A stretch of 64,000 bases of DNA from Pseudomonas vranovensis DSM 16006 (GTDB lineage: Bacteria > Pseudomonadota > Gammaproteobacteria > Pseudomonadales > Pseudomonadaceae): positions 496,001 through 560,000 of the forward strand of contig NZ_AUED01000002.1 in assembly GCF_000425805.1 (NCBI RefSeq). Reading direction: 5' to 3'. Both the position numbers and the translations under genes were made by a program. The notes beneath the pieces are model-generated. The model saw only the letters and a program-made list of their open reading frames with translations. It had not been told where the DNA came from and ran no database searches. Positions 52,939-64,000 of this stretch are shown one piece after another (the first letter of the stretch is position 1; the number at the start of each line of letters is the position of its first letter).

Positions 52939-53826
52939 GTGGATAAATTCAAAGGCGCCTTGATGGTCGGGGCGTTGCGGTTGTTTGCCAAGCTCCCATG
53001 GGGTGCGGTGCAGCGGGTCGGTGCAGCGATCGGCTGGATCATGTGGAAGGTGCCGAACAGTTCGCGCAACGTGGTACGCATCAACCTGGCCAAGTGTTTT
53101 CCAGCGATGGACCCGGTAGAACGCGAAAAACTGGTGGGCCGTACCCTGATGGACATCGGCAAGTCGTTTACCGAAAGTGCCTGTGCCTGGATCTGGCCGG
53201 CCCAACGCTCGATCGACCTGGTTCGCGAAGTCGAAGGCCTGGAAGTCCTGCACGCCGCGCTGGCGTCGGGCAAGGGCGTGGTCGGCATCACCAGCCACCT
53301 GGGTAACTGGGAAGTGCTCAATCACTTCTATTGCAACCAGTGCAAACCGATCATTTTCTACCGCCCACCCAAGCTCAAGGCGGTCGATGACCTGTTGCGC
53401 GAACAGCGCGTGCAACTGGGCAACCGCGTGGCGGCATCGACCAAGGAAGGCATCCTGAGCATCATCAAGGAAGTGCGCAAAGGCGGTCAGGTGGGCATTC
53501 CCGCCGACCCCGAGCCGGCCGAGTCGGCTGGGGTCTTCGTGCCGTTCTTCGCTACCAGGGCGCTGACCAGCAAGTTCGTGCCCAACATGCTGGCGGGCGG
53601 CAAGGCGGTTGGGGTGTTCCTGCATGCCCTGCGCCTGCCGGATGGTTCCGGGTTCAAGGTGATCCTGGAAGCGGCACCCGAAGCGATGTACAGCGAAGAC
53701 ACCGAGACCTCGGCTGCAGCCATGAGCAAGGTGGTCGAGCGCTATGTGAGCCAGTACCCGAGCCAGTACATGTGGAGCATGAAGCGCTTCAAGAAGCGTC
53801 CGCCTGGGGAGGCGCGCTGGTATTGA
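52939..53826 (+). CDS. lpxL: Lipid A late acyltransferase (LpxL/HtrB family)
   Basis: A 295-residue inner-membrane acyltransferase that adds a secondary acyl chain to lipid A. The catalytic motif is SHLGNWE (His-x4-Glu) and FYRPPKLKAVDDLL follows. GTG start with GAGGA upstream. The start codon lies within an exact DnaA box, TGTGGATAA (52938-52946). Which lipid A position it serves cannot be told. Confidence 0.88.
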   Translation: MDKFKGALMVGALRLFAKLPWGAVQRVGAAIGWIMWKVPNSSRNVVRINLAKCFPAMDPVEREKLVGRTLMDIGKSFTESACAWIWPAQRSIDLVREVEGLEVLHAALASGKGVVGITSHLGNWEVLNHFYCNQCKPIIFYRPPKLKAVDDLLREQRVQLGNRVAASTKEGILSIIKEVRKGGQVGIPADPEPAESAGVFVPFFATRALTSKFVPNMLAGGKAVGVFLHALRLPDGSGFKVILEAAPEAMYSEDTETSAAAMSKVVERYVSQYPSQYMWSMKRFKKRPPGEARWY

Positions 53827-53835
53827 AGTCGCTGT

Positions 53836-53882
53836 CGCGGGGCCAGCCCGCTCTTACACTGTAGGAGCGGGCTGGCCCCGCG
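53836..53882. repeat. REP palindrome
   Basis: Arms CGCGGGGCCAGCCCGCTC and its perfect complement (53836-53853, 53865-53882) around an 11-base loop. A variant of the species REP family with CCAGCC. It lies between convergent genes and may also help end transcripts. Confidence 0.88.
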
Positions 53883-53887
53883 ATCAC

Positions 53888-54199
53888 TTAACCGGCTTTA
53901 TCCAGTTTCTTGAGAAACACAGTCATCTCTTTCTCGGCCTGCTTGTCACCATGAGCCTGGGCCGCCTCCAGCCCTTGCTGCCAAGCCCGCCGCGCCGCTT
54001 CCGGGTCACCGTGCAGTTGATGGGCCTTGCCCAGCAGCTTCCACGCCGCCGAATACTTCGGATCAAACTCGACGCAGCGCTGCAGGTGAACGGCGGCCTC
54101 GGCACCATTGCCTTCATCCAGCCAGGCTTTGCCCAACCCGAAGCGCAACAGGGCGTTATCCACACCCTTGGCCAGCATTTTTTCCAGTGATTCGCGCAT
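53888..54199 (-). CDS. Tetratricopeptide-repeat protein
   Basis: A 103-residue protein with about two TPR units (NALLRFGLGKAWLDEGNGAE, YSAAWKLLGKAHQLHGDPEA). No signal peptide. A small adapter-type protein of unknown partner, conserved beside trkA in Pseudomonas as far as I recall. It is 11 bases after the trkA stop region and reads in the same direction. Confidence 0.8.
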   Translation of the reverse strand: MRESLEKMLAKGVDNALLRFGLGKAWLDEGNGAEAAVHLQRCVEFDPKYSAAWKLLGKAHQLHGDPEAARRAWQQGLEAAQAHGDKQAEKEMTVFLKKLDKAG

Positions 54200-54210
54200 G
54201 TCCTGCTCCT

Positions 54211-55584
54211 TCAGAAGAAGCTCAACCCTACATGGAACAGCTTCTCGACGTCACGGATGTACTTTTTATCCACAACGAAGAGGATCACATGGTCGCCCGC
54301 CTCGATCACGGTATCGTCGTGGGCGATAAGCACTTCTTCGTCACGAATGATCGCGCCGATGGTGGTGCCGGGCGGCAGGGCGATGTCTTCGATGGCCTTG
54401 CCGATCACCTTGCTCGATTTGGAGTCGCCGTGGGCGATGGCCTCGATGGCTTCCGCCGCGCCGCGCCGCAGCGAGTGAACGCTGACGATGTCGCCGCGGC
54501 GCACGTGGGCCAGCAAGGTGCCAATGGTCGCCAGTTGCGGGCTGATGGCGATGTCGATATCGCCGCCTTGCACCAGGTCGACATAGGCCGGGTTGTTGAT
54601 GATGGTCATCACCTTGCGCGCCCCCAGGCGCTTGGCCAACAGCGAGGACATGATGTTGGCCTCGTCGTCGTTGGTCAGGGCCAGGAAGATGTCGGCCTCG
54701 GCGATGTTCTCTTCAAGCATCAGGTCGCGGTCCGAGGCGCTGCCTTGCAGGACCACGGTGCTGTCCAGGGTGTCGGAGAGGTAGCGGCAGCGGGCCGGGT
54801 TCATCTCGATGATCTTCACCTGGTAACGGCTTTCGATGGCCTCGGCCAGGCGCTCACCAATCTGCCCGCCTCCGGCGATGACCACGCGCTTGTTGGTTTC
54901 ATCGATGCGGCGCAGCTCGCCCATCACTGCACGGATATGGGCCTTGGCGGCGATGAAGAAGACCTCGTCATCGGCCTCGATCACGGTGTCGCCCTGGGGC
55001 AGGATCGGCCGGTCACGGCGGAAGATTGCTGCCACCCGGGTGTCGACGTTGGGCATGTGCTCGCGGATCTGGCGCAATTGCTGGCCCACCAGCGGGCCGC
55101 CGTAGTAGGCCTTGACCGCTACCAACTGAGCCTTGCCGTCGGCGAAGTCGATCACCTGCAGGGCACCGGGGTGCTCGATGAGGCGCTTGATGTAGTGGGT
55201 CACCACCTGCTCCGGGCTGATCAGCACGTCGACCGGGATGGCTTCGTTGTCGAACAGGCCCGCACGCGTCAGGTAGGCCGACTCCCGCACCCGGGCGATC
55301 TTGGTCGGGGTGTGGAACAGGGTGTAGGCGACCTGGCAGGCGACCATGTTGGTTTCGTCGCTGTTGGTCACCGCCACCAGCATGTCGGCGTCATCGGCGC
55401 CGGCCTGGCGCAGTACGGTCGGGAACGAGGCGCGGCCCTGGACGGTACGAATGTCCAGGCGGTCGCCGAGGTCGCGCAGGCGCTCGCCATCGGTGTCGAC
55501 CACGGTGATGTCGTTGGCTTCGCTGGCCAGGTGCTCGGCCAGCGTACCGCCGACCTGCCCTGCGCCCAGGATGATGATCTTCAT
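54211..55584 (-). CDS. trkA: Trk potassium-uptake regulatory protein TrkA
   Basis: A 457-residue cytoplasmic protein with two RCK units, each with an NAD-binding motif: [16 protein letters not shown] (residues 4-19) and [16 protein letters not shown] (about 235-250), and two TrkA-C domains. It gates the TrkH/G channel. The start lies 19 bases after the rsmB stop. Confidence 0.96.
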   Translation of the reverse strand: MKIIILGAGQVGGTLAEHLASEANDITVVDTDGERLRDLGDRLDIRTVQGRASFPTVLRQAGADDADMLVAVTNSDETNMVACQVAYTLFHTPTKIARVRESAYLTRAGLFDNEAIPVDVLISPEQVVTHYIKRLIEHPGALQVIDFADGKAQLVAVKAYYGGPLVGQQLRQIREHMPNVDTRVAAIFRRDRPILPQGDTVIEADDEVFFIAAKAHIRAVMGELRRIDETNKRVVIAGGGQIGERLAEAIESRYQVKIIEMNPARCRYLSDTLDSTVVLQGSASDRDLMLEENIAEADIFLALTNDDEANIMSSLLAKRLGARKVMTIINNPAYVDLVQGGDIDIAISPQLATIGTLLAHVRRGDIVSVHSLRRGAAEAIEAIAHGDSKSSKVIGKAIEDIALPPGTTIGAIIRDEEVLIAHDDTVIEAGDHVILFVVDKKYIRDVEKLFHVGLSFF

Positions 55585-55603
55585 CCGCTCTTCCCTTCTC
55601 TAT

Positions 55604-56914
55604 TTATCCGCGCGCGGCGGCGATTTTGATCAGCTTGGCATAGTAGAAGCCGTCGTGTCCGCCTTCCTGGGCCAGCAACTGGCGGCCATGGGGCTGACGC
55701 AGGCCGGCCTGGGTCGCCAGGTCCAGCTCGCGAGCGCCGGGGGTGCGGGCGAGGAACGCCTCGATGACTTCGGTGTTTTCAGTCGGCAGGGTCGAACAGG
55801 TGGCGTAGAGCAGGATGCCGCCGACCTCCAGGGTTGGCCACAAGGCGTCGAGCAGCTCGCCCTGAAGGCTGGCCAAGGCCGGAATATCGTCGGCCTGGCG
55901 GGTCATCTTGATGTCCGGGTGACGGCGAATCACACCCGTGGCCGAGCACGGCGCATCGAGCAGGATGCGCTGGAAACCCTTGCCGTCCCACCAACTGGCG
56001 GTGTCGCGGGCGTCACAGGCAATCAGCTGGGCATCCAGCCCCAGGCGGTCGAGGTTTTCCCGCACACGGACCAGGCGCTTGGCTTCCAGGTCGATGGCAA
56101 CCACAGCATCGAGACCGGCCTGGGCTTCGAGCAGGTGACAGGTCTTGCCGCCTGGGGCACAGCAGGCATCGAGCACGCGCTGGCCGGGGGCGAGATCAAG
56201 CAGGTCGGCGGCCAGTTGCGCGGCTTCGTCCTGGACGCTGATCCAGCCCTGATCGAAACCGGGCAGGCTGCGTACGTCACAGGCCTGGGCGAGCACAATG
56301 CCATCGACGCTGAACTGGCACGGCGTGGCTTCGATGCCTGCCTCGCTCAGCAGCTGCAGGTAGGCATCACGGCTGTGATGACGACGGTTGACCCGCAGGA
56401 TCATCGGCGGGTGCGCGTTGTTGGCGGCACAGATGGTTTCCCATTGCTCGGGCCAGAAGGCCTTGAGCGATTTCTGCAGCCAGCGCGGGTGGGCGGTGCG
56501 CACCACTGGATCGCGTTCGAGCTCGGCGAGAATGTCGCTGCTCTCGCGTTGTGCGCGGCGCAGCACGGCATTGAGCAAGGCCTTGGCCCAGGGCTTTTTC
56601 AGCTTGTCGGCACAGCCCACGGTTTCACCCAGGGCGGCATGGGCCGGAATGCGGGTGTACAGCAGTTGATACAGGCCTACCAGCAACAGCGCCTCGACAT
56701 CGGCATCGGCCTTCTTGAAGGGCTTTTGCAGCAGGCGCTCGGCCAGGGCCGACAGCCGTGGTTGCCAGCGTGCAGTGCCGAATGCCAGGTCCTGGGTCAG
56801 ACCGCGGTCTCGTACGTCGACCTTGTCCAGTTGCGCAGGCAGTGAGCTGTTCAGCGATGCTTTGCCGCTCAGCACTGCCGCCAGGGCGCGGGCGGCCGCC
56901 AGACGTGGGTTCAT
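55604..56914 (-). CDS. rsmB: 16S rRNA (cytosine967-C5)-methyltransferase
   Basis: A 436-residue enzyme (Sun). An N-terminal NusB-like RNA-binding domain ([20 protein letters not shown]) is followed by the methyltransferase with [15 protein letters not shown], the motif [16 protein letters not shown] and [10 protein letters not shown], where the Cys residues are the nucleophile and release cysteines. The ATG overlaps the fmt stop (ATGA). Confidence 0.96.
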   Translation of the reverse strand: MNPRLAAARALAAVLSGKASLNSSLPAQLDKVDVRDRGLTQDLAFGTARWQPRLSALAERLLQKPFKKADADVEALLLVGLYQLLYTRIPAHAALGETVGCADKLKKPWAKALLNAVLRRAQRESSDILAELERDPVVRTAHPRWLQKSLKAFWPEQWETICAANNAHPPMILRVNRRHHSRDAYLQLLSEAGIEATPCQFSVDGIVLAQACDVRSLPGFDQGWISVQDEAAQLAADLLDLAPGQRVLDACCAPGGKTCHLLEAQAGLDAVVAIDLEAKRLVRVRENLDRLGLDAQLIACDARDTASWWDGKGFQRILLDAPCSATGVIRRHPDIKMTRQADDIPALASLQGELLDALWPTLEVGGILLYATCSTLPTENTEVIEAFLARTPGARELDLATQAGLRQPHGRQLLAQEGGHDGFYYAKLIKIAAARG

Positions 56915-57843
56915 TGGCCGAGCACCGTGCCGGTGGCGAATTTTTCGCGGCGGCTGTTGAACAGGTCGCTGAAGTTCAGCGCCTTGCCGCCGGGCAGTTG
57001 CAGGCGGGTCAGGCACAGGGCCTGTTCACCGCAGGCGACGATCAGTCCGTCCTTGCTGGCGCCGAGGATTTCGCCCGGTTGGCCCGTGCCTGTGGATAAC
57101 GTGGCGGCCAGGACTTTCACGGCTTCACCGGCCAAGGTGCTGTGGCAGATCGGCCAGGGGTTGAAGGCACGGATCAGGCGCTCCAGCGCAACGGCCGGGC
57201 GGCTCCAGTCCAGGCGGGCTTCGTCCTTGTTCAGCTTGTGTGCATAGGTGGCCAGGCTGTCGTCCTGCACCTCGCCTCGCAGCGTGCCGGCGGCCAGGCC
57301 AGCAATGGCCTGCAGCACGGCGGGTGGGCCCATTTCGGCCAGGCGGTCGTGCAGGCTGCCCCCGGTATCGGTGGCGCTGATGGGCGTGGTCACCTTCAGC
57401 AGCATCGGGCCGGTGTCCAGGCCTGCTTCCATGCGCATCACGGTCACACCGCTCTCGCTGTCGCCGGCTTCGACGGCGCGCTGGATTGGCGCGGCACCGC
57501 GCCAGCGAGGCAGCAAGGAGGCGTGGCTGTTGATGCAACCCAGGCGCGGGATATCCAGGACGGCCTGCGGCAGGATCAGGCCGTAGGCGACCACCACCAT
57601 GAGGTCGGGCTTGAGCGCGGCGAGTTCGGCTTGCGCCTCGGCATTGCGCAGGGTCGGCGGTTGCAGCACCTGGATGCCGTTATCCACAGCCAGTTGCTTG
57701 ACGGCGCTGGGCATCAGTTTTTGCCCGCGACCGGCCGGACGATCCGGTTGGGTGTAGACCGCCACCACGTCATAGGGGCTGTCGATCAGGGCCTTGAGGT
57801 GTTCGGCGGCAAACTCTGGGGTGCCTGCGAAGACAATGCGCAT
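56911..57843 (-). CDS. fmt: Methionyl-tRNA formyltransferase
   Basis: A 310-residue enzyme that formylates initiator Met-tRNA. The N-terminal catalytic domain has [40 protein letters not shown] (Asn-x-His) and [10 protein letters not shown]. It lies between def and rsmB, the normal order. Two exact DnaA boxes are inside (57091 and 57680). Confidence 0.97.
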   Translation of the reverse strand: MRIVFAGTPEFAAEHLKALIDSPYDVVAVYTQPDRPAGRGQKLMPSAVKQLAVDNGIQVLQPPTLRNAEAQAELAALKPDLMVVVAYGLILPQAVLDIPRLGCINSHASLLPRWRGAAPIQRAVEAGDSESGVTVMRMEAGLDTGPMLLKVTTPISATDTGGSLHDRLAEMGPPAVLQAIAGLAAGTLRGEVQDDSLATYAHKLNKDEARLDWSRPAVALERLIRAFNPWPICHSTLAGEAVKVLAATLSTGTGQPGEILGASKDGLIVACGEQALCLTRLQLPGGKALNFSDLFNSRREKFATGTVLGQ

Positions 57844-57900
57844 GGAGTTCTCGCTTAAAAAGAAAAAGGCTTGCCGGAGCAAGCCTTCTGGAAGAGGGGA

Positions 57901-58407
57901 TCAAGCTTGCTGGCGATGCTGCTTTTCCAGCTTTTTCTTGATGCGGTCGCGTTTGAGCGTCGACAGGTAATCAACGAACAGTTTGCCGTTCAGGTGATCG
58001 CATTCGTGTTGGATGCAGACGGCCAGCAGGCCTTCGGCGATTTCCTCGAACGGTTTGCCGTCGCGGTCCAGCGCCTTGATCTTGACCCGTACCGGGCGAT
58101 CGACATTCTCGTAGAAACCCGGCACCGACAGGCAGCCTTCCTGGTACTGGTCCATGTCGTCGGTCAGCGTTTCGAGCTCGGGGTTGATGAACACCCGTGG
58201 CGCGCTGCGATCTTCGCTCAGGTCCATGACCACGACACGCTTGTGTACGTTGACCTGGGTCGCGGCAAGGCCAATGCCAGGGGCTTCGTACATGGTTTCA
58301 AACATGTCATCGACCAACTGGCGGATGCTGTCGTCGACTTCCGTCACCGGTTTGGCGAGGGTACGAAGGCGCGGGTCCGGGAATTCGAGAATGTTCAGAA
58401 TGGCCAT
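57901..58407 (-). CDS. def: Peptide deformylase
   Basis: A 168-residue metalloenzyme with the three PDF motifs [15 protein letters not shown] and QHECDHL (Cys and two His as metal ligands, Glu catalytic). It removes the N-formyl group from new proteins. A 57-base gap precedes fmt. Upstream, where many Pseudomonas have a LysM gene, there is only a 240-base spacer. Confidence 0.97.
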   Translation of the reverse strand: MAILNILEFPDPRLRTLAKPVTEVDDSIRQLVDDMFETMYEAPGIGLAATQVNVHKRVVVMDLSEDRSAPRVFINPELETLTDDMDQYQEGCLSVPGFYENVDRPVRVKIKALDRDGKPFEEIAEGLLAVCIQHECDHLNGKLFVDYLSTLKRDRIKKKLEKQHRQQA

Positions 58408-58649
58408 AAGCGTATGAGCTGCACTGTGCGATGAAATACAAACATGAACACACATAATAAAGGGATTCGCCGGATTCGGCACCTGGCAAAGGTCGGCTAA
58501 GGTGTTTCAAGACAACCGCAGCCCTGTTTCGACAAGCCTGAAAGGCTGCCGCTCAGGGAGATCCTTCAACCGGTTGTCAAAGTATTATCAACAGAGTTAT
58601 CCACAGCTTGTGCAAGGTGTGGATTCTCCCTCGATCAAGGATGATCGTC
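58408..58649. promoter_or_regulatory. def-dprA divergent spacer with two DnaA boxes
   Basis: A non-coding spacer. TTATCAACA (58585-58593) and the exact box TTATCCACA (58597-58605) are 12 bases apart in the same orientation, just upstream of dprA. No LysM-domain gene or recognisable remnant is present. Confidence 0.5.
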
Positions 58650-59756
58650 ATGGCGCAGTTACCTTCCCCGGGCTGTTCGCCCGCCGAACTCGAGGCGCGT
58701 TTGCGCCTGCACCGGATGCCGGCACTCGGTCCGCATCGCTTCAACGTCCTCATTCAAGCCTTTGGCAGTGCCTCGGCAGCGCTGAGCGCGCCGGCGGGTG
58801 CCTGGTATTCGCTGGGTATTCCAGCGGCCAGCACCGAATCGCGCCGCAGCCCGCAAGTGCGCGAGGGCGCTGCGGCTGCATTGGCCTGGCTAGAGCGGCG
58901 CGACCAGCATTTGCTGATGTGGGACGACCCTGCCTATCCCGCCTTGCTGGCCGAAGTGGATGCAGCCCCGCCGCTGTTGTTCGTGGCCGGCGACCCTGCC
59001 CTGTTGGAGAAACCACAGCTGGCGATCATCGGCAGTCGCCGTGCGTCACGACCTGCACTGGATACCGCTGCCGCCTTTTCCCGCCGCCTGGCGCGGGGTG
59101 GTTTTGTCATCACCAGCGGCCTGGCCCTGGGCGTCGATGGTGCTGCCCACCAGGCGGCGCTGGATGTCGAAGGGCACACTATCGGGGTGCTGGGCACCGG
59201 CTTGCAGAAATTTTATCCACAACGTCACCGGGCCCTTGCCACGGCGATGATCGAGCGCGGCAGCGCGGTGGTTTCGGAGTTTCCCCTGGATGCGGGGCCG
59301 GTGGCGGGCAATTTCCCCAGGCGCAATCGCATCATCAGTGGGCTGTCGTTGGGCGTGCTGGTGGTCGAGGCAAGCCTGGCCAGTGGTTCGCTGATCACTG
59401 CGCGGCTGGCAGCCGAGCAGGGCCGTGAGGTGTACGCCATTCCGGGGTCGATTCACCATCCGGGGGCCAAGGGTTGCCACCAGTTGATTCGCGATGGTGC
59501 GTTGCTGGTCGAAAGCGTCGAACAGATCATGGAAACCCTGCAGGGCTGGCAGCGCCTACCGCCTGCAATCGGTGGTGAAACGACCGGTACGCGCCATGTT
59601 CTGGAGGAACTGCTGCTGGCGGCACCGCAAACCTGCGAAGCGCTTGCCAATAGCAGCGGCTGGCCGTTGCCCAGGGTGCTGGCGGCGTTGACCGAGCTTG
59701 AGGTGGCTGGCCGAGTCTGTAATGAAGCTGGACGTTGGTTTGCCCGGCCTGCCTAA
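58650..59756 (+). CDS. dprA: DNA-processing protein DprA (Smf)
   Basis: A 368-residue protein that loads RecA on incoming single-stranded DNA during transformation. The Rossmann-like core has [34 protein letters not shown] and [13 protein letters not shown]; a C-terminal winged-helix domain follows ([20 protein letters not shown]). ATG 58650 has AAGG upstream; a start three codons earlier is possible. An exact DnaA box lies at 59213. Confidence 0.94.
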   Translation: MAQLPSPGCSPAELEARLRLHRMPALGPHRFNVLIQAFGSASAALSAPAGAWYSLGIPAASTESRRSPQVREGAAAALAWLERRDQHLLMWDDPAYPALLAEVDAAPPLLFVAGDPALLEKPQLAIIGSRRASRPALDTAAAFSRRLARGGFVITSGLALGVDGAAHQAALDVEGHTIGVLGTGLQKFYPQRHRALATAMIERGSAVVSEFPLDAGPVAGNFPRRNRIISGLSLGVLVVEASLASGSLITARLAAEQGREVYAIPGSIHHPGAKGCHQLIRDGALLVESVEQIMETLQGWQRLPPAIGGETTGTRHVLEELLLAAPQTCEALANSSGWPLPRVLAALTELEVAGRVCNEAGRWFARPA

Positions 59757-59793
59757 GTACACTGCTCGTCAGCCTTTACGCGGAGTGATATCA

Positions 59794-60351
59794 ATGGTGA
59801 GCAACTGGCGTGTGCAACAAGCTGCGCGTGAAATTCGAGCCGGTGCGGTAATTGCCTACCCAACCGAGGCGGTCTGGGGCCTGGGCTGTGACCCGTGGAA
59901 CGAAGAAGCCGTGGACCGTCTGCTGGCGATCAAGTCTCGCTCGGTCGACAAGGGGCTGATCCTGATCGCCGATAACATCCGCCAGTTCGACTTCTTGTTC
60001 GACGACTTCCCGGAAATCTGGCTCGACCGCATGGGCAGCACCTGGCCTGGGCCCAACACCTGGCTGGTACCGCACCAGAACATGTTGCCGGAGTGGATCA
60101 CCGGGGTGCATGACACCGTGGCCCTGCGGGTCAGCGACCATCCGGTGGTGCGTGACCTGTGTGCGCTGGTCGGGCCATTGGTGTCGACCTCGGCCAACCC
60201 TCAAGGGCGGCCAGCGGCGCGTACCCGGCTGCGGGTGGAGCAGTATTTCCGCGGCCAGTTGGACCTGGTGCTGGGCGGCGCCCTCGGCGGGCGGCGCAAT
60301 CCAAGTGTGATTCGCGACCTGGTGACCGGCGATATCGTTCGGGCCGGTTGA
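59794..60351 (+). CDS. tsaC: Threonylcarbamoyl-AMP synthase TsaC
   Basis: A 185-residue YrdC-fold enzyme for the t6A modification of tRNA. Motifs include [16 protein letters not shown], the SxSTSANP-like [14 protein letters not shown] and [15 protein letters not shown]. The GGAG at about 59781 supports the ATG at 59794; the frame is open further upstream but overlaps dprA. Confidence 0.95.
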   Translation: MVSNWRVQQAAREIRAGAVIAYPTEAVWGLGCDPWNEEAVDRLLAIKSRSVDKGLILIADNIRQFDFLFDDFPEIWLDRMGSTWPGPNTWLVPHQNMLPEWITGVHDTVALRVSDHPVVRDLCALVGPLVSTSANPQGRPAARTRLRVEQYFRGQLDLVLGGALGGRRNPSVIRDLVTGDIVRAG

Positions 60352-60365
60352 GGCGGTAAGACCAT

Positions 60366-60412
60366 CGCGGGGCAAGCCTGCTCCAGGCGCTGTAGAGCAG
60401 GCTTGCCTCGCG
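60366..60412. repeat. REP palindrome
   Basis: Arms CGCGGGGCAAGCCTGCTC and GAGCAGGCTTGCCTCGCG (60366-60383, 60395-60412), one mismatch, between the convergent genes tsaC and qor. Confidence 0.88.
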
Positions 60413-60418
60413 ATCAAT

Positions 60419-61396
60419 TCAAGGCAACAACACTGTAGACCCCACCGTACGCCGGGCCGACAACTCGGTCTGCGCCTTGGCCGCGTCACTCAGCGCATAG
60501 CGCTGCTGGATATCCACTGTCACCTTGCCGCTGGCGATCATTGCGAACAAATCATCGGCCATCACCTGGGTGTTGGCCGCGTTGTTGGCATAGGAGGCCA
60601 GGGTCGGGCGGGTGACATACAGCGACCCTTTCTGCGCCAGAATCCCCAGGTTGACGCCGCTCACCGCGCCCGAGGCATTGCCGAAGCTGACCATCAAACC
60701 CCGTGGTGCCAGACAGTCGAGGGAGGTCAGCCAGGTGTCCTGGCCGACGCCGTCGTACACCACCGAGCACTTCTTGCCATCGGTCAGTTCCAGTACCCGC
60801 TGCGCTACATCTTCACGGCTGTAGTCGATGGTTGCCCAGGCCCCCAGCGCCTTGGCGCGCTCGGCTTTTTCGGCGCTGCTGACGGTGCCGATCAGCCTGG
60901 CGCCCAGGGCCTTGGCCCACTGGCAGGCCAGCGAGCCGACACCGCCAGCGGCGGCGTGGAACAGAATGGTGTCGCCAGGCTGCACGGCGTAGGTCTGCTT
61001 GAGCAGGTACTGCACGGTCAGGCCTTTGAGCATCACCGCGGCGGCTTGCTCGTAGCTGATACTGTCGGGCAGCTTGACCAGGTTGGCCTCGGGCAGCACA
61101 TGGACTTCGCTGTAGGCACCCAGCGGGCCGCCACCGTAGGCCACGCGATCGCCTACCTTCAGGCGCGTCACCTGATCGCCCACGGCTTCGACCACCCCGG
61201 CGCCTTCGGTGCCCAGTCCGGATGGCAACGCCGGTGGCGCATAAAGCCCACTGCGAAAGTAGGTATCGATGAAGTTCAGGCCGATCGCATGGTTACGGAC
61301 CCGCACTTGCTGCGGGCCGGGGGGCGCGGGTTCGAAATCGACCAGATGCAGGACCTCGGGGCCCCCATGCTGGCTGAACTGGATACGCTTGGCCAT
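60419..61396 (-). CDS. qor: NADPH:quinone reductase (zeta-crystallin type)
   Basis: A 325-residue zinc-free medium-chain reductase. It begins MAKRIQFSQHGGPEVLHLVD and has the nucleotide motif HAAAGGVGSLACQWAKALGA. GGAGAG precedes the ATG at 61394-61396. Divergent from hemF. Confidence 0.92.
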   Translation of the reverse strand: MAKRIQFSQHGGPEVLHLVDFEPAPPGPQQVRVRNHAIGLNFIDTYFRSGLYAPPALPSGLGTEGAGVVEAVGDQVTRLKVGDRVAYGGGPLGAYSEVHVLPEANLVKLPDSISYEQAAAVMLKGLTVQYLLKQTYAVQPGDTILFHAAAGGVGSLACQWAKALGARLIGTVSSAEKAERAKALGAWATIDYSREDVAQRVLELTDGKKCSVVYDGVGQDTWLTSLDCLAPRGLMVSFGNASGAVSGVNLGILAQKGSLYVTRPTLASYANNAANTQVMADDLFAMIASGKVTVDIQQRYALSDAAKAQTELSARRTVGSTVLLP

Positions 61397-61445
61397 CTGC
61401 ACTCTCCTGTCGGTTCGCAAACCCCTATCGGACGCCTTTGCTTGA

Positions 61446-62450
<1,005 letters not shown>

Positions 62451-62505
62451 TACCGTTGTGGATAACTTTTCCGGCCAGACCGGCCCCGACTCAGGAACCG
62501 CGTGA

Positions 62506-63330
62506 ATGGACCAGTACGTTGTATTCGGCAACCCGATCGGCCACAGCAAGTCGCCGCTGATTCACCGGCTGTTTGCCGACCAGACCGGCCAGCAGCTGGA
62601 ATACAACACCCTGCTGGCGCCACTGGATGACTTCACCGCGTGCGCCCTGGGATTCTTCAAGCAGGGCCTGGGCGCCAATGTCACCGTGCCATTCAAGGAA
62701 GAAGCCTACCGCCTGGTCGATAGCCTGACGCCACGGGCCAAGCGCGCGGGGGCGGTGAACACCTTGCGCAAACTGGCCGACGGCAGCCTGCAAGGCGACA
62801 ACACCGACGGTGCGGGCCTGGTGCGTGACCTGACCGTCAATGCCGCTGTGCAGCTCGCAGGCAAGCGTATATTGCTGCTGGGCGCCGGTGGTGCTGTTCG
62901 CGGGGTGCTGGAGCCGTTGCTGGCGCATAACCCGGCTTCGCTGGTGATCGCCAACCGCACCGTGGAAAAGGCCGAGCAACTCGCCCGAGAGTTCGCCGAC
63001 CTCGGCCCGGTTGCGGCCAGTGGTTTCAGTTGGTTGCAGGAGCCTGTCGACCTGATCATCAATGCCACCTCCGCCAGCCTGGCCGGTGAGCTGCCGCCCA
63101 TTTCCGCCCACCTGATCGAGCCGGGCGTCACCGTTTGCTACGACATGATGTATGGCAAGGAGCCGACGCCGTTCTGCCAGTGGGCCAGCGCACACAAGGC
63201 GGCCAAGGTGCTGGATGGGTTGGGCATGCTTGCCGAGCAGGCGGCTGAAGCGTTCTTCATCTGGCGTGGCGTGCGGCCCGAGACCGGGCCGGTGCTGGAT
63301 GAGCTTCGCCGTCAGTTGGCGCGGGGTTAG
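62506..63330 (+). CDS. aroE: Shikimate 5-dehydrogenase (NADP+)
   Basis: A 274-residue enzyme of the aromatic pathway. The substrate site [13 protein letters not shown], the catalytic lysine in [11 protein letters not shown] (about residue 65), and the NADP motif [17 protein letters not shown] are all present. It follows hemF by 55 bases in the same direction. Confidence 0.97.
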   Translation: MDQYVVFGNPIGHSKSPLIHRLFADQTGQQLEYNTLLAPLDDFTACALGFFKQGLGANVTVPFKEEAYRLVDSLTPRAKRAGAVNTLRKLADGSLQGDNTDGAGLVRDLTVNAAVQLAGKRILLLGAGGAVRGVLEPLLAHNPASLVIANRTVEKAEQLAREFADLGPVAASGFSWLQEPVDLIINATSASLAGELPPISAHLIEPGVTVCYDMMYGKEPTPFCQWASAHKAAKVLDGLGMLAEQAAEAFFIWRGVRPETGPVLDELRRQLARG

Positions 63331-63340
63331 GTCATTGAAT

Positions 63341-63385
63341 CGCGGGGCAAGCCCGCTCCTACGATGGGAGCGGGCTTGCCCCGCG
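63341..63385. repeat. REP palindrome
   Basis: Arms CGCGGGGCAAGCCCGCTCC and its perfect complement (63341-63359, 63367-63385), the standard form of the local REP family, between convergent aroE and the SulP gene. Confidence 0.9.
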
Positions 63386-63391
63386 AAGGTT

Positions 63392-64000
63392 TCACCCCTC
63401 GAACCGTATCGGACAGTTCGCAGCGCCTTCCAGCTTGTGCAGTTCCTCGATCACCTGCGGCCGCGCCCGATGCAGCGTCAGGCTGCCCCCTGCCCGGCCC
63501 AGGCGCCGGGCCTCTCGGTGCAGCATGTCGACCCCGGAATAGTCGATGAAGTTGATCTGCCGGGCGTCGATGATCACATCAGGACCTTGGCAGCGCTGCA
63601 GGCGCACTTGCAAGTAATGGCTGGCGCCAAAAAAAATCGACCCCCCTACCCGCAGCACGTCGGCATCACCTTCCCGTGATTGCTGCACCCGTGGGCGCGA
63701 GGTGCGCTTGAGGTAGAAGAACAGTGACGCCAGCACTCCGGCGTAGATGGCGGTCTGCAACTCCAGCAGCAAGGTCGCCGCCGCAGTCAGCGCCATCACC
63801 AGAAACTCGGAACGGCTGACCCGCCACAGCGCGCGCATGCCCCGGTGATCGATCAATCCCCAGCAGATCAGCAGGATGCTGCCGGCCATGGCCGGGATCG
63901 GAATGTGCGCGATCAGGCCAGCGCCCGCCACGGCAAACAACGCCACCCAGAGCGCCGAGAACACCCCGGCCAGTGGCGAGCGGGCGCCGGCGTCATAGCT
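63392..64000 (-). CDS. SulP-family anion transporter, C-terminal part (cut by window edge)
   Basis: The last 202 codons of a sulfate-permease-type protein: terminal membrane helices (IAHIPIPAMAGSILLICWGL, TAAATLLLELQTAIYAGVLA) followed by a cytoplasmic STAS domain (DVIIDARQINFIDYSGVDML). The gene begins beyond the right edge. Substrate cannot be told. Confidence 0.9.
   Translation of the reverse strand, partial: SYDAGARSPLAGVFSALWVALFAVAGAGLIAHIPIPAMAGSILLICWGLIDHRGMRALWRVSRSEFLVMALTAAATLLLELQTAIYAGVLASLFFYLKRTSRPRVQQSREGDADVLRVGGSIFFGASHYLQVRLQRCQGPDVIIDARQINFIDYSGVDMLHREARRLGRAGGSLTLHRARPQVIEELHKLEGAANCPIRFEG

Overview
The window is the replication-origin region of a Pseudomonas chromosome, most likely of the P. 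putida group. The evidence is the gene order (atp operon, parAB, rsmG, mnmG, mnmE, yidC, yidD, rnpA, rpmH, oriC, dnaA, dnaN, recF, gyrB, then plsC to aroE), the protein sequences, and the REP palindromes built on the core CGCGGGGC.

Layout. (1) 1-3.2 kb: start of the atp operon on the minus strand, with a strong sigma70-like promoter. (2) 3.2-7.5 kb: parB, parA, rsmG, mnmG. (3) 7.46-7.98 kb: an intergenic region rich in DnaA boxes that is a clear paralogue of oriC. (4) 8-11.9 kb: mnmE, yidC, yidD, rnpA, rpmH. (5) 11.9-12.5 kb: oriC. (6) 12.5-18.7 kb: dnaA, dnaN, recF, gyrB, with two parS sites inside recF. (7) 18,695-38,677: a complete Tn7-like transposon inserted directly after the gyrB stop codon. 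It has matching terminal inverted repeats and a 5-bp target duplication, TCAGG. It encodes TnsA, TnsB, TnsC and one TniQ/TnsD-type protein, then a HAD protein, two AraC-type regulators and a two-winged cargo cluster: DUF1302-DUF1329-DUF1254 on one side, and two outer-membrane barrel proteins with two more DUF1254/DUF1214 proteins on the other. (8) 38.7-43.3 kb: the native chromosome resumes with a sulfide-oxidation module (FisR-like sigma54 activator, persulfide-dioxygenase-like protein, sulfide:quinone reductase-like protein, TauE exporter). (9) 43.3-47.7 kb: LysR regulator, GMC oxidoreductase, MHS transporter. (10) 47.9-64 kb: conserved housekeeping genes plsC, gmhB, glyS, glyQ, tag, lpxL-like, a TPR gene, trkA, rsmB, fmt, def, dprA, tsaC, qor, hemF, aroE and the end of a SulP transporter.

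Main points. The two DnaA-box regions (about 7.58-7.85 and 12.08-12.35 kb) align almost without gaps, with their boxes at a constant offset of 4,501 bp. The 20-kb transposon splits gyrB from its original terminator and carries a near-perfect parS site next to its right-end repeats. The exact DnaA box TTATCCACA/TGTGGATAA occurs at least 24 times in the resident chromosome of this window and was not seen at all in the transposon. The transposon cargo looks like a metabolic or uptake island for a hydrophobic compound; its substrate cannot be read from the sequence.
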